This document shows positions 47,264 to 59,946 of a DNA stretch of 64,000 nt, one piece after another. Position 1 is the first letter of the stretch. Each line of letters starts with the position of its first letter. The position numbers and the translations under genes were made by a program. The DNA is from Chromatiaceae bacterium (GTDB taxonomy: Bacteria > Pseudomonadota > Gammaproteobacteria > Chromatiales > Chromatiaceae): contig REDK01000099.1 of the NCBI GenBank assembly GCA_007693535.1, positions 1 to 64,000 on the forward strand, given 5' to 3'. The notes under the pieces are model-generated. The model did not search any database, was not told the origin of the DNA, and saw nothing but the letters and a program-made list of their open reading frames with translations.

Positions 47264-47273
47264 TTTGTACAAA
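47264..47273. promoter_or_regulatory. Palindrome TTTGTACAAA, candidate MerR operator
   Basis: A perfect 10-bp palindrome stands directly before the merR-like start codon and 20 bp before the TTGACA of the divergent promoter. A second TTTTGT follows at once. A position between two divergent genes, one a regulator, suggests autoregulation. Confidence 0.4.
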
Positions 47274-47292
47274 TTTTGTTCTGGTCGAAACA

Positions 47293-47321
47293 TTGACAAA
47301 GCTACGATCGCGGCCTATTGT
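47293..47321 (+). promoter_or_regulatory. Sigma-70-type promoter for the divergent gene at 47485
   Basis: TTGACA, 17 bp, TATTGT: a perfect -35 and a -10 with four of six matches. It lies about 160 bp before the start of the secreted-protein gene. MerR-type targets usually have a 19-bp spacer; here the spacing is the ordinary 17. Confidence 0.55.
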
Positions 47322-47484
47322 TGACGCCGACGCTTGGTTAAAGCGGTGCATCGACAGACTCGCCGCGGCCTAGCACCGACGGGCATCGATCGACCGCCCG
47401 TCACCTACAAATAGTGGCTTGAACGGTAACGACCAAGTTTTGCACAGGTCAGGCGTTCGCAACCGACGCAAGAGGAGTGATCCC

Positions 47485-48150
47485 ATGCCCGCAACCACGA
47501 CCCTGCAGCAGTCCCCGCCGATCGACCATGGCCGCCGCCTGGTGGGCTCGGCGACAGCCTACCGGCGGCCGCGACTGACCGCCCTTGCCGCCCTGTTGAT
47601 TCTCACCGCGAGTGGCCCGATCGCCGGCGATTCGAAACAGGGCGATCTCGATCGGGCCAATCTCGACCAGGCCGACCTGGACAATCCCTGCACCCCCAAG
47701 AGCGCCTTCCGGGGCGCCCAACCAGCGACCGGGTCGACCAACGGACCAGTCATCTGGACGACCGGCCATACGGCCGCTCCAGATCGCAGCGCGCCCAGTT
47801 CGCTCCTGGCCCGAGCGCCCGCCCTGTCTTTCCCGGCCGCCGGCCCTGCCGCTGGTCACAGCCTGCTGGCCCTGGCTCGCCAGGCGAGCCTACCGACTCC
47901 ATCGCCCTGGAACGACCCGACCACCTGGAACCGGACACCGGCATCCGATCAGGCCGGCCGCGCGACCACCACCGGCCAGCTCAGTGCGACGCAACTGAAA
48001 GAGCGGCTCCACCGCTACCACGCCAACACCCTGCCGAGCGGAGTCCAACCGGCCGCATCGATCCCAACCGTCGCGCACACCTTGATCCAGACCTGCCGCG
48101 ATGACGCCCGATGGTCGGTACCGCAACACACCCCGACCGCCGCCGGCTGA
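47485..48150 (+). CDS. Predicted exported protein, unknown family
   Basis: 221 residues from the ATG at 47485, preceded by AGAGGAG. A hydrophobic stretch (LTALAALLILTASGPIAG, about residues 31-48) after a basic region reads as a signal peptide or anchor. The mature part starts with a short pentapeptide-like run (GDLDRANLDQADLDNP) and is otherwise low in order: Pro, Ala, Thr and Ser rich with only two cysteines. No family recognised. It faces the MerR-like regulator across a promoter region and may be its target. That it is a real gene rests on the ribosome-binding site, promoter and position. Confidence 0.5.
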   Translation: MPATTTLQQSPPIDHGRRLVGSATAYRRPRLTALAALLILTASGPIAGDSKQGDLDRANLDQADLDNPCTPKSAFRGAQPATGSTNGPVIWTTGHTAAPDRSAPSSLLARAPALSFPAAGPAAGHSLLALARQASLPTPSPWNDPTTWNRTPASDQAGRATTTGQLSATQLKERLHRYHANTLPSGVQPAASIPTVAHTLIQTCRDDARWSVPQHTPTAAG

Positions 48151-48210
48151 ACGATCGCCTGAATCCCACTCTCCCGACTCGACTGCCACAACTCTGCCCG
48201 AGTGACGCTC

Positions 48211-48501
48211 ATGAATACTCAGACCAGCCAGCCCCGCATCGCCAACGACTACATCGACATCGACCTGCCCCTGTTGCCTAACACCGACAATGGCGAAGAC
48301 GTGGCCCGGTTGGTCTTCGGCATCCTGGACGACGTTGCCAACCTGACCGCCGGTCGTGCCACCAGTCATCGGGATATCGTGCAGGCACTGAGCATCGCCA
48401 CCGCGGTGCGGGCGGCGATGGCCGAAACTGCCAGCCGCAGTGGCCAGCGGATCGCGCTAGACCTACTGGATGTGCAGATCGCCGATGCACGGATGAACTG
48501 A
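48211..48501 (+). CDS. Small acidic protein, unknown family
   Basis: 96 residues from ATG 48211 (GTG 48202 would add three). The sequence is protein-like: an acidic start (NDYIDIDLPLLPNTDNGEDV) and two amphipathic helices (ARLVFGILDDVANLTAG, IVQALSIATAVRAAMAETAS). No signal peptide or membrane segment. It lies 60 bp after the exported-protein gene on the same strand and could share its promoter. Function unknown. Confidence 0.5.
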   Translation: MNTQTSQPRIANDYIDIDLPLLPNTDNGEDVARLVFGILDDVANLTAGRATSHRDIVQALSIATAVRAAMAETASRSGQRIALDLLDVQIADARMN

Positions 48502-48629
48502 GCGAGGCCGATGGGACAGACCATGCCCCAGCGGGGCGCGATCGGTCGAGATGGCCACTCGCACCGTCGGGGCAGACGCAGGCAGAAGCGCGCGATGGCC
48601 TGAAACAGAGATGAGCGGCGCCCGACCGG

Positions 48630-49739
48630 TCAGCGCGCTGAGCGCCGCCAACGACGCATCCGTTCAACGAACCGGCGTGACCAATAGCTACCAGGAATCA
48701 GCGCGCCAAAGACCACTGCGATGATCAGTGGCTGGTACCAGAGCACGCCCAACCAGGGCGGCGACACGCCGCCCTGCATCCAATTGACAGCCATGCGCTG
48801 AAGGTTAAAGAAGGCGAAATAGGCCAGGAAGGCCAAGAACAGCCGTCCGCTATCACGCTGACGCGGTGACAGATTTGTCAGCGGAATGGCGATCAGGGCC
48901 AACGCGAACAGGCTCACTGGCGCGGCCAAGCGATGGCCGAGCAAGGCGCGATCGGGAAGTGCCGGCGAGTTGATCAGGTCGACGGTCAGGCGGGCTGCAC
49001 GGCGCCGGCGCTCCTCGACCGGTGCCTCCTGCTCCAGTAGCAGCGTGTAGCGATCGAACTCGGTGACATCGAAACGGGCCGTGCCCGCCTGACCATCAAA
49101 GCGCCGGCCAACCTCTAACACGATGCGCTCTCCAGCCGCACCACCCTGCTGGTAGAAACCGCGCTCAGCCAAGATCAGCCGGGGCGGATCAGAGCGACGA
49201 TCCTGAATGAAGAGCTGTCGCAAGCGGCGTTCGTCATCCAGCGCCGCCGCGTAGAAGGTAACGGCCCCAGACTGCTGTTGATAGAAGCGACCGGGTTGCA
49301 GGCCCACCACCTGGGTCGCCCGCTCCTGCTGGGCGTCCTCGATACGCTGGATATGCAGCGAGGCATAGGGCTGCAGGATGAGCGAGAACCAGCCGGTCAG
49401 CAGCGCCAGCGGCAGCGCCAAGAGTAGCAGCGAACGATACAGCCGGCCCGGCCCGATCCCGCAGGCCCCAAAGGCGATCAGTTCGCTATCGCGGGCGAGC
49501 CGCCCCAGGCTCACCAGTGCGGCAATAAAGAACGCCGGCGGCAGCAGGCTCGCGCTGTCGCGCAGCACCTGCAGGCCGAGGAAACGCAACATGCTGGTAT
49601 TGCCGAGTGCCCCTAGGCTGACCTGTTCCAGGGTCCGCAGGAACAGCATGCTGACGGTGACCAGGAGCAGAGTAGCGATGATGGCAGCGAAGACCTTGGC
49701 GGTCTCGCCGAGCAGATAACGATCGAGCAGAGACAGCAT
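48630..49739 (-). CDS. lptF: LPS export permease LptF
   Basis: 369 residues with three N-terminal and three C-terminal membrane helices around a periplasmic beta-jellyroll domain (about 100-270), the LptF/LptG layout. It starts MLSLLDRYLLGETAKVFAAI, typical for LptF. With LptG and LptB it extracts lipopolysaccharide from the inner membrane. lptG, usually adjacent downstream, is absent here; the next gene is on the other strand. Confidence 0.9.
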   Translation of the reverse strand: MLSLLDRYLLGETAKVFAAIIATLLLVTVSMLFLRTLEQVSLGALGNTSMLRFLGLQVLRDSASLLPPAFFIAALVSLGRLARDSELIAFGACGIGPGRLYRSLLLLALPLALLTGWFSLILQPYASLHIQRIEDAQQERATQVVGLQPGRFYQQQSGAVTFYAAALDDERRLRQLFIQDRRSDPPRLILAERGFYQQGGAAGERIVLEVGRRFDGQAGTARFDVTEFDRYTLLLEQEAPVEERRRRAARLTVDLINSPALPDRALLGHRLAAPVSLFALALIAIPLTNLSPRQRDSGRLFLAFLAYFAFFNLQRMAVNWMQGGVSPPWLGVLWYQPLIIAVVFGALIPGSYWSRRFVERMRRWRRSAR

Positions 49740-49937
49740 GCGGCAGAGCCGGTCAGGGGTCAGTAAGAGAGTCGGGATAGGGCCAGGATGCAACGGAGAC
49801 AGGGCCGGCGCATAACCTAGCAGCCCAAGCAAACACTCAGGGACATGCCGATTGCTTGGCTCTCCCGCCCGATATATCAGCAATCGAAAAGGCCCGCGCA
49901 TACCCCCGGCTGGCAATACCGAGGGCTTCAGCGTGCC

Positions 49938-50720
49938 CTAGACGCTGGTTGGTGGCCGGAACAACCGTAAAAAATTGTCCCGTGTCAGCGCCGCCACCGC
50001 CGCGGGATCGAGTCCGCGCAAGGCCGCAATCTGCTCTGCCACATGCACGACATAGCGCGGCTCGTTGGGGCGGCCGCGGTGCGGAACCGGTGCCAGCCAG
50101 GGCGCGTCAGTCTCGATCAGCAGCCGCTCCAGGGGAACCCGGCGCGCAACCTCGCGCAGGTCGGCAGCATTGCGGAAGGTGAGGATGCCGGAAAACGAGA
50201 TATAGAAACCCAGCTCCAAGGCCTGCGCGGCCATCTCCCAGGTCTCGGTGAAACAGTGCATGACTCCGCCGACGGCATCGGCTCCAGCCTCGCGCAGGAT
50301 CGCGATGGTATCGACACGGGCATCGCGGGTATGCACGATGAGCGGTTTGCCAACCATCCGCGCGGCCTCGATATGGGTGCGAAAGCGCGCCCGCTGCCAG
50401 TGATTGTCGTCGCGGTGATAATGATAATCCAGCCCGGTTTCGCCGACTGCCACTACCCGCGTGTCGGCAGCCAGGGCAACCAGTTCCTCCACGGCCGGCT
50501 CACGGCAGTCGCGCTCATTCGGATGCACCCCCACCGAATGCCAGACGCCGGGTTCACCGGCAATCTGGCGCACCATCGTCTCATAATGCTCGAGGTCGAT
50601 ACAGACGCAGAGGATCTGCTCGATCCCAGCGGCCCGGGTGCGCGCCATCAAGGCGGCAAAATCGCCGCCATAGGGGGTTAGGTCGACACGGTCTAGATGG
50701 CAATGAGAATCGATAAACAT
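49938..50720 (-). CDS. tatD: TatD-family deoxyribonuclease/hydrolase
   Basis: 260 residues, metal-dependent hydrolase with IDSHCHLD, GVHPNE, GETGLDYHYH, HTRDA, MHCFTE and ETDAPWL. TatD proteins are 3'-5' exonucleases or D-amino-acyl-tRNA deacylase-like enzymes. Start ATG 50720 (MFIDSHCHLD) is typical. It is third in the holB-pilZ-tatD series. Confidence 0.94.
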   Translation of the reverse strand: MFIDSHCHLDRVDLTPYGGDFAALMARTRAAGIEQILCVCIDLEHYETMVRQIAGEPGVWHSVGVHPNERDCREPAVEELVALAADTRVVAVGETGLDYHYHRDDNHWQRARFRTHIEAARMVGKPLIVHTRDARVDTIAILREAGADAVGGVMHCFTETWEMAAQALELGFYISFSGILTFRNAADLREVARRVPLERLLIETDAPWLAPVPHRGRPNEPRYVVHVAEQIAALRGLDPAAVAALTRDNFLRLFRPPTSV

Positions 50721-50878
50721 GCTGGCGGAAATAGCTGGCAGAAATGGCTGGCACGCAGCCATGACAGCGGCGGGCAAGGCGATCTGGGCGGGACCGAGAT
50801 GCGCGGAACCTGACGCGAGGCCTGCATCGGCACTGGGGCCGTTACCGGCGCTGGGCCGACCGCCGAAATGCTCGCCGT

Positions 50879-51238
50879 TCACATCGTATGCGTGGGCCGC
50901 TCGGCCTCGAGACCGCCAGCCAGATATTCTTCGATCTTGCGCCGAGCCTCGCCCTGGTCCTGATCGTGGAACTGGATGCCGACACCGACCGCCCGGTTAC
51001 CCTCGGCCCCGACCGGGGTAATCCAGACAATCTTGCCCGCCACTGGGATGCGCTCGGTCGCGTCCATGAGTTCCAGCAACAGGAAAAGTTCTTCGCCAAG
51101 CTGATAGGGCGTATTGGTCGGAATGAACAGGCCGCCATTCTTGATGAATGGCATGTAGGCAGAATACAGGGCCTGTTTGTCTTTGATGGCGAAGCTCAGG
51201 AGGCGTTGGGGGCCACCCGGCCGCTCGTTGTCAGCCAT
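50879..51238 (-). CDS. pilZ: PilZ-domain protein of the type IV pilus type
   Basis: 119 residues (MADNERPGGPQRLLSFAIKD). The divergent PilZ fold of the PilZ orthologues, which lack the c-di-GMP-binding RxxxR motif, is indicated by FIKNGGLFIPTNTPYQLGEE and VAGKIVWITPVGAEGNRAVG. These proteins bind PilB and are needed for pilus assembly. The start overlaps the holB stop by eight bases. Confidence 0.9.
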   Translation of the reverse strand: MADNERPGGPQRLLSFAIKDKQALYSAYMPFIKNGGLFIPTNTPYQLGEELFLLLELMDATERIPVAGKIVWITPVGAEGNRAVGVGIQFHDQDQGEARRKIEEYLAGGLEAERPTHTM

Positions 51239-52334
51239 GAAGGCCTCCCCCACGCGCGATCCTCGCCCACTGCACCAGCAGCGATTCGAACATGAGCTGC
51301 TTGTTGATGGTGGCCGCCGCGTGTGCGCGGGCGGCGAATACTTGCTGCAGAAAACGCTGACCGGCCGCCGGACTGAGGCGGCCGGCCTGGCTGGTCATCA
51401 GACTGATCAGGGTGGCACGCTGATCGGGGTGGTCGAGATGACTGGCATTGGGATCGACGGCAAGGCGCAGCAGATCACCTATCCATCCGGCCATCTCGTC
51501 CAATATTAGCGCCGGCTCCAGACGTTGCCAAGCATCGGCGACCACCAGCGGGTCCTGGCGGCCCTGGCCCACGGCGACGAAGGCCTGCAGTGCGGTCGCC
51601 CGCTGTGTCAGGCGTTCGCCGTCAGCCAGGCTGAGCGCATGCAGGGGTGCCCCATGGGCCAGTTGCAGCAGCAGGGCTGCATCCACCGGCGCCACAGGCG
51701 CCAACGCCTCCAGGTGCGCGCGCAGCCACGGGAGCACCTGCGCCGCTGGCGGCATGGTCAGGCGTAGCGGCTGGCAGCGGCTGCGCACGGTCGCCGGCAG
51801 GCGCTCCGGTCCCTCCGCGACCAGGATCAACAGGGTCGAGTCGACCGGCTCCTCCAGGGTCTTCAGCAGGCTGTTCGCCGCAAAGGGGTTCATCGCCTCG
51901 GCCGGGACGATACGGATGACCTTGCGCGCGGCGCGATGGGTGGTCAGGGTCTGGCGCTCACACAGGGCGCGCACCTGATCGGCCTTGATCTCCTGCGATT
52001 TCGCCTCGGGGTCCGGCGCTAGCAGGATCAGGTCCGGATGATTGCCGGCCGCGGACAACCGGCACTCCGCACACTGGCCACAGGGATAGCCGGCAGCCGT
52101 CGGGCGACTGCAGACCAGGGCGCGGGCAAGGGTCTCCATCAGCGCGCGCTTGCCGATGCCGGCCGGGCCGCTCACCAGCAGCGCATGCCCGAGCTGTCCT
52201 TCGGCGTGGGCGCGCCACAGTCGCTGCCAGGTCTCCTGGTGCCAGGGGTGCGGTTGCAGAGCCGCGGCACCGGGTGCGGCCAACAGGTCGGACGCCAGGT
52301 GTTCGGCGCGGGTTGCTCGGGTGGACTGAGTCAT
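51231..52334 (-). CDS. holB: DNA polymerase III subunit delta prime
   Basis: 367 residues, clamp-loader AAA+ fold with GPAGIGKRAL, a four-cysteine zinc module (CSRPTAAGYPCGQCAEC) and SLLKTLEEP. HolB helps load the beta clamp on primed DNA. Position before pilZ and tatD is standard in gammaproteobacteria, and tmk is expected upstream but is not here: the upstream region is a non-coding gap and then acnA in the other direction. Confidence 0.93.
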   Translation of the reverse strand: MTQSTRATRAEHLASDLLAAPGAAALQPHPWHQETWQRLWRAHAEGQLGHALLVSGPAGIGKRALMETLARALVCSRPTAAGYPCGQCAECRLSAAGNHPDLILLAPDPEAKSQEIKADQVRALCERQTLTTHRAARKVIRIVPAEAMNPFAANSLLKTLEEPVDSTLLILVAEGPERLPATVRSRCQPLRLTMPPAAQVLPWLRAHLEALAPVAPVDAALLLQLAHGAPLHALSLADGERLTQRATALQAFVAVGQGRQDPLVVADAWQRLEPALILDEMAGWIGDLLRLAVDPNASHLDHPDQRATLISLMTSQAGRLSPAAGQRFLQQVFAARAHAAATINKQLMFESLLVQWARIARGGGLHG

Positions 52335-52794
52335 GGTTGCTCGGCAAAGACAGCGGGCGTAACGAACCGCTGACGGAGGCTGCTGAAGCTGCTGCCCGCG
52401 GGGGTGGCCAGCACACCCGCGGGACGCGGTCCGACCCAGTCCCTGGTCCCTATCGGACCGATACGGAACCGCTTAGGCCGGGAGCCGGGCAGGCCTCGGG
52501 CGGCACCACCCGGCCCGGCTCAGAAGGTTGTGCAAAAATCGCCAGCCGTCGCGACGGGGGCGTGCGCAGTCGGTCGGCGTTTTTTTCACAAGCTCTTCAG
52601 GTCTGAATGCAAGGGCTCGCAGGAGACCGGACTCCACCATGCAGCGGTCGGCCGGCTTGGCCTGATCAGCCGGATCGGCCCGGGGCGATCGCCGCAAGCC
52701 GACGTGTGTTTTCCCCCGGGGGGGGCTAGAATCCCGACCATATTGCACTGCAACATAACTGCGATACCACCAGCACCACCAAAGGAGCCATCCC
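52335..52794. other. Divergent intergenic region between holB and acnA
   Basis: 460 bp, no conserved gene. It contains a C-run followed by a G-run (CCCCCGGGGGGGG) about 80 bp before acnA with TAGAAT just after, which could be a -10 element, though no matching -35 is seen. AAAGGAG before the acnA ATG is the ribosome-binding site. Confidence 0.45.
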
Positions 52795-56897
<4,103 letters not shown>

Positions 56898-56979
56898 GCG
56901 TGCCCCCCGCCCTGTCAGTCTCCCCCGGCGCGTCCCCCAGGCGTCACCAGCCGCGGGCGCGGCACCCCAGCCGCACCCG

Positions 56980-58020
56980 GTGAGCAGCCGCCCACCACCC
57001 CAGCAGATCCTGCTCGGTGCCCTGTTCATCGTGCTCGGCGAACTCTGCTTCGCCAGCATGGGGGTTGGCATCCGCATGGCTGCCGGCGAACTGCCCAACG
57101 CGATGATCGTGTTCGGGCGCAACGCCATCGGCCTGGCACTGCTGGCACCCTGGCTGTTGCGCCACGGTCTGCGCGATGTCCGCACCGCGGTCCCCTGTCT
57201 GCATCTGCTGCGCGCCGGGGCCGGGGTGGCGGCCATGTATTGCTTCTTCTATGCCATCGCCATGCTGCCGCTCGGCGAGGCAATGCTACTGAAGCTCACT
57301 GCCCCGATGTTCATGCCGCTGATCGCCCTGCTCTGGCTGCGCGAGCAGGTCTCGGCCCTGCTCTGGGTGGCGCTCGGGATCGGCTTCGCCGGGGTGGTGG
57401 TCATCTTGCAGCCTGACCCAGACCTTGGCGGGGTCTCGCCAGTGGCACTGGTCGGCCTGCTGGGCGGCCTGCTTGCGGCCCTGGCCAAGGTCACCGTGCG
57501 CCGCCTCACCCGCACCGAACCGGCCCGGCGCATCGTATTCTATTTCGCCCTGATCGCTGGCATCATCTCCGCCATCCCACTCGCCTGGGACTGGCAGACC
57601 CCGAGCCCGGCCAGCGCCCTCTGGCTGGTCGGCATCGGCCTGATCGCCACCCTGGGACAGTTCGCGCTGACCCGCGGCCTGGCCCTGGCCAGCGCCGCGC
57701 GCATGGGGGTCTTCGTCTATTCCTCGGTGATCTTCGGCGCCGCCTTCGGCTGGCTCCTGTGGGAAGAGCCGGTGACCTGGACCTTGGTCGCCGGCTCCTT
57801 GGCGATTGGCGTCGCCGGCCTGCTGGCCAGCCGCGCCCGGAGTTGTATCCAAGCAACAGCCCCAGCCGCGCCCGGCCCGCGTGCGGCAGCCCCATGCGCT
57901 GCAGCGTCGCGTGATCTAGGCACTGATCGTTCTCCAGGTCGACCTGCGCGGGCGGCCGCCCCGTCACCGATTGGGCGCTGCCAGTTTGACCATGGCGGCC
58001 CCCGCAGGGGACATCGCTGA
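56980..58020 (+). CDS. EamA-family (DMT) transporter with aberrant C-terminal tail
   Basis: Ten membrane helices in two EamA domains (LLGALFIVLGELCFASMGVG; LLGGLLAALAKVTVRRLTRT). Starts at GTG 56980. After the last helix (GSLAIGVAGLLASRAR, about residue 288) a tail of about 58 residues rich in Ala, Pro and Arg runs into DNA that seems disrupted; the natural stop was probably lost by a rearrangement next to transposase debris. The first 288 residues are normal. Substrate unknown. Confidence 0.82.
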   Translation: MSSRPPPQQILLGALFIVLGELCFASMGVGIRMAAGELPNAMIVFGRNAIGLALLAPWLLRHGLRDVRTAVPCLHLLRAGAGVAAMYCFFYAIAMLPLGEAMLLKLTAPMFMPLIALLWLREQVSALLWVALGIGFAGVVVILQPDPDLGGVSPVALVGLLGGLLAALAKVTVRRLTRTEPARRIVFYFALIAGIISAIPLAWDWQTPSPASALWLVGIGLIATLGQFALTRGLALASAARMGVFVYSSVIFGAAFGWLLWEEPVTWTLVAGSLAIGVAGLLASRARSCIQATAPAAPGPRAAAPCAAASRDLGTDRSPGRPARAAAPSPIGRCQFDHGGPRRGHR

Positions 58021-58219
58021 GCGCAGCTCGGCCCACTCGTTGGCGCCTTGCCCGCACGCAGTGACCCCCGCTCACATTGGCTGCTGCCGCGGCACCAGGT
58101 GCCACAGCAGGCGCCACAGCGGTCGGCGCTCACGGATCATCCTGGAAACGGCAGTTGAACGGCCCCCAGAGTGCGTACCGCGTGGCGTCTGGCAAGGCAC
58201 AACGAGGCGGAATAGTCGA

Positions 58220-58630
58220 TCTATTCCAACGGGTGGCGAAACGCGCCTTCCTTGCCCTCAAACCACGCACTCTGGCGCTCGTGGTCGAACGGCTGGACGT
58301 CGCAGCGCCGGGAGTCGCCGAGCGTGGCAACCCCCATTCTGAACAAGGGGCCGAGACCCGCTCAAACACACCAGCGATCTCCACCCGCCGCGTGCCGAAG
58401 TCGATCTGTAACTGCTGCCCCGGCGCTGTCTCAAAGCGCACCGTCGCCCGCGCTGCCGCGGCCAACTCGCGGCGCACAGGCGCGCTCGACCGTGCGCAGC
58501 GACACCGTCAATCCCAGCTCGCACTGCAACGCTTGGCCCATCACCTCGGCGCTGCCCACGTGACGGCGACACCGCTCCGCCAGCCTCGCCGCATGCGCCG
58601 ACAGCACCGCTTCACGCAAGGCGAATCATT
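58220..58630 (-). pseudogene. istA: IS21-family transposase IstA, remnant with frameshifts
   Basis: Three frames read in succession give IstA-like protein: LGLTVSLRTVERACAP, then RRELAAAARATVRFETAPGQ with QLQIDFGTRRVEIAG, then TLGDSRRCDVQPFDHERQSA with WFEGKEGAFRH, ended by TAG at 58220-58222. The order matches the middle of IS21 IstA; frameshifts and missing parts make it non-functional. istB was not recognised nearby. Confidence 0.7.
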
Positions 58631-59150
58631 CGTCCTGTCGACCCGTCTCCCCGGACAGGCGCAAGACCTCTGCGACCAGCGCATCCGAGAGCCGATAGCC
58701 CTGTCGGGACAGCGCCGCCAACACCGACCCGATAGACTCCAGCAGACCCTGTTGTTTGGCGGCCAGCAGCACGCCGGCCAGTCCAACGACAGGGATTCGG
58801 CGACGTCGGGCAATCTGTCGGCCGCGCCGCTCATCGATCAGGAGGAAGCGACATTGCGTTGCCTGCGCAAACAGAATGGCCGCTGATTCCCCGGCGTCGA
58901 GCAATACCCCGAGACTGGCCATGTCCGCCTCGCAGCCCGGTGGGAGCGCGCACGGTTCGATGACACCATCGGCGAGTGCGGCCGACAAGACCCGCGCGCC
59001 GGGCCGAGCGGACGCCACGCATAGCTCGGCCAGCACGGCCTCGGGAACTACGACGGACCCGTAGAGTGCGAACAGCAGCGACAGGCGCTCGATCCGGGCT
59101 AGGGCGGTCAGTGGCCCGGCGTCCGCGACGACGATCCTGTTTATTGTGAT
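58626..59150 (-). pseudogene. DUF3368 PIN-like toxin, apparent loss of start codon
   Basis: Protein homology starts with INRIVVADAGPLTALARIER and SLLFALYGSVVVPEAVLAEL. It continues through LDAGESAAILFAQATQ, FLLIDERRGRQIARRRRIPV and LLAAKQQGLLESI to the usual DUF3368 end. Upstream in this frame no ATG, GTG or TTG lies between the stop at the antitoxin end and the first conserved residues (ATC ACA ATA AAC). The first standard start, GTG at 59036, would omit the catalytic Asp. Non-standard initiation is possible. It is paired with the antitoxin gene 59169-59501. Confidence 0.65.
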
Positions 59151-59168
59151 GCGCCGGTCAAACCGCCC

Positions 59169-59501
59169 TCACAAGGCGGCGTCCAGCTCATCCGCCAACT
59201 CCTCGGCCGGATAATCCACGGCAGCCAGGCCAAGCGATCCCAGCAGATCAATGAACCCATCCAGCGAGAGCCCCGCAACCTTTGCGGCCTGGGCGAGGGT
59301 GAGCTGGCGGTTCTCGAACAGGGTCAGTGCCAAGGCGCGATGGACGCCTTGGTCGAGCAACCGTCGGTCGAACGGCACGGCGAGAATCGCGGGTCGGCCA
59401 TGCTTCGTAATGAGCGCGAGCTGTCCGCGCTCGGCGTCCCTCAGCAAATCGCCCGAGCGGGTACGCAGATCCCGAACCGAGAAGACATCGAGCGTTTCCA
59501 T
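59169..59501 (-). CDS. Antitoxin with fused Phd-like and UPF0175-like parts
   Basis: 110 residues starting METLDVFSVRDLRTRSGDLL. The first 55 resemble the DNA-binding Phd/YefM antitoxins (DAERGQLALITKHGRPAILA). The rest resembles UPF0175 proteins (LALTLFENRQLTLAQAAKVA, LSLDGFIDLLGSLGLAAVDY), the usual partners of DUF3368 toxins. It lies just before the DUF3368 gene on the same strand. The antitoxin may outlive its broken toxin. The upstream in-frame sequence is not protein-like. Confidence 0.75.
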   Translation of the reverse strand: METLDVFSVRDLRTRSGDLLRDAERGQLALITKHGRPAILAVPFDRRLLDQGVHRALALTLFENRQLTLAQAAKVAGLSLDGFIDLLGSLGLAAVDYPAEELADELDAAL

Positions 59502-59730
59502 CACGAGCCTCACAGGATTTGTGCCTACAAAGCGTAGCGTAAAATGAAGTGCAGCGGAATCCAGGATTCCGCCGCCCGCCCGCCGCCGCTCAGCCGCCCG
59601 CCCCCACCAGCCCGTCGCGGACCTGTTCGTAGACGCTGCGACCGCGGGCGGTCTCCGCCGAGTCGCCGAGCCACAGAAAGACCCCCTGCCCGCCCGTCGC
59701 GCGCTACCTGGCCAGACCGATCTGCGAGCT

Positions 59731-59885
59731 GTGACGATCGTCGTCAGCGACACCTAGTCCCTGACTGATCGAGGCGGCGCGGCGCGCTGGCGACCTGCCG
59801 CTGCTAGGGGCCTTGGTGGCCGAGCGCGTCCAGGTCAAGCCAAGCAGCCGCCGCAACCGGACGCTGGCGTTCCGCCCCGCGGCTT
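59731..59885 (+). pseudogene. Remnant of a second PIN-domain toxin gene
   Basis: GTG at 59731 opens the frame VTIVVSDT followed by TAG, where toxins of this class read VSDTSPL. The sequence after the stop (LTDR) continues the match for only a few residues. Only the N-terminal signature survives. The 59640-59730 stretch before it could be the end of an associated antitoxin, too short to prove. Confidence 0.35.
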
Positions 59886-59946
59886 GAACCAACCGCGCGG
59901 CGGTTATGATGACGGGCCATCCCGGCCCCATCCCGGCCCGGGTGCA

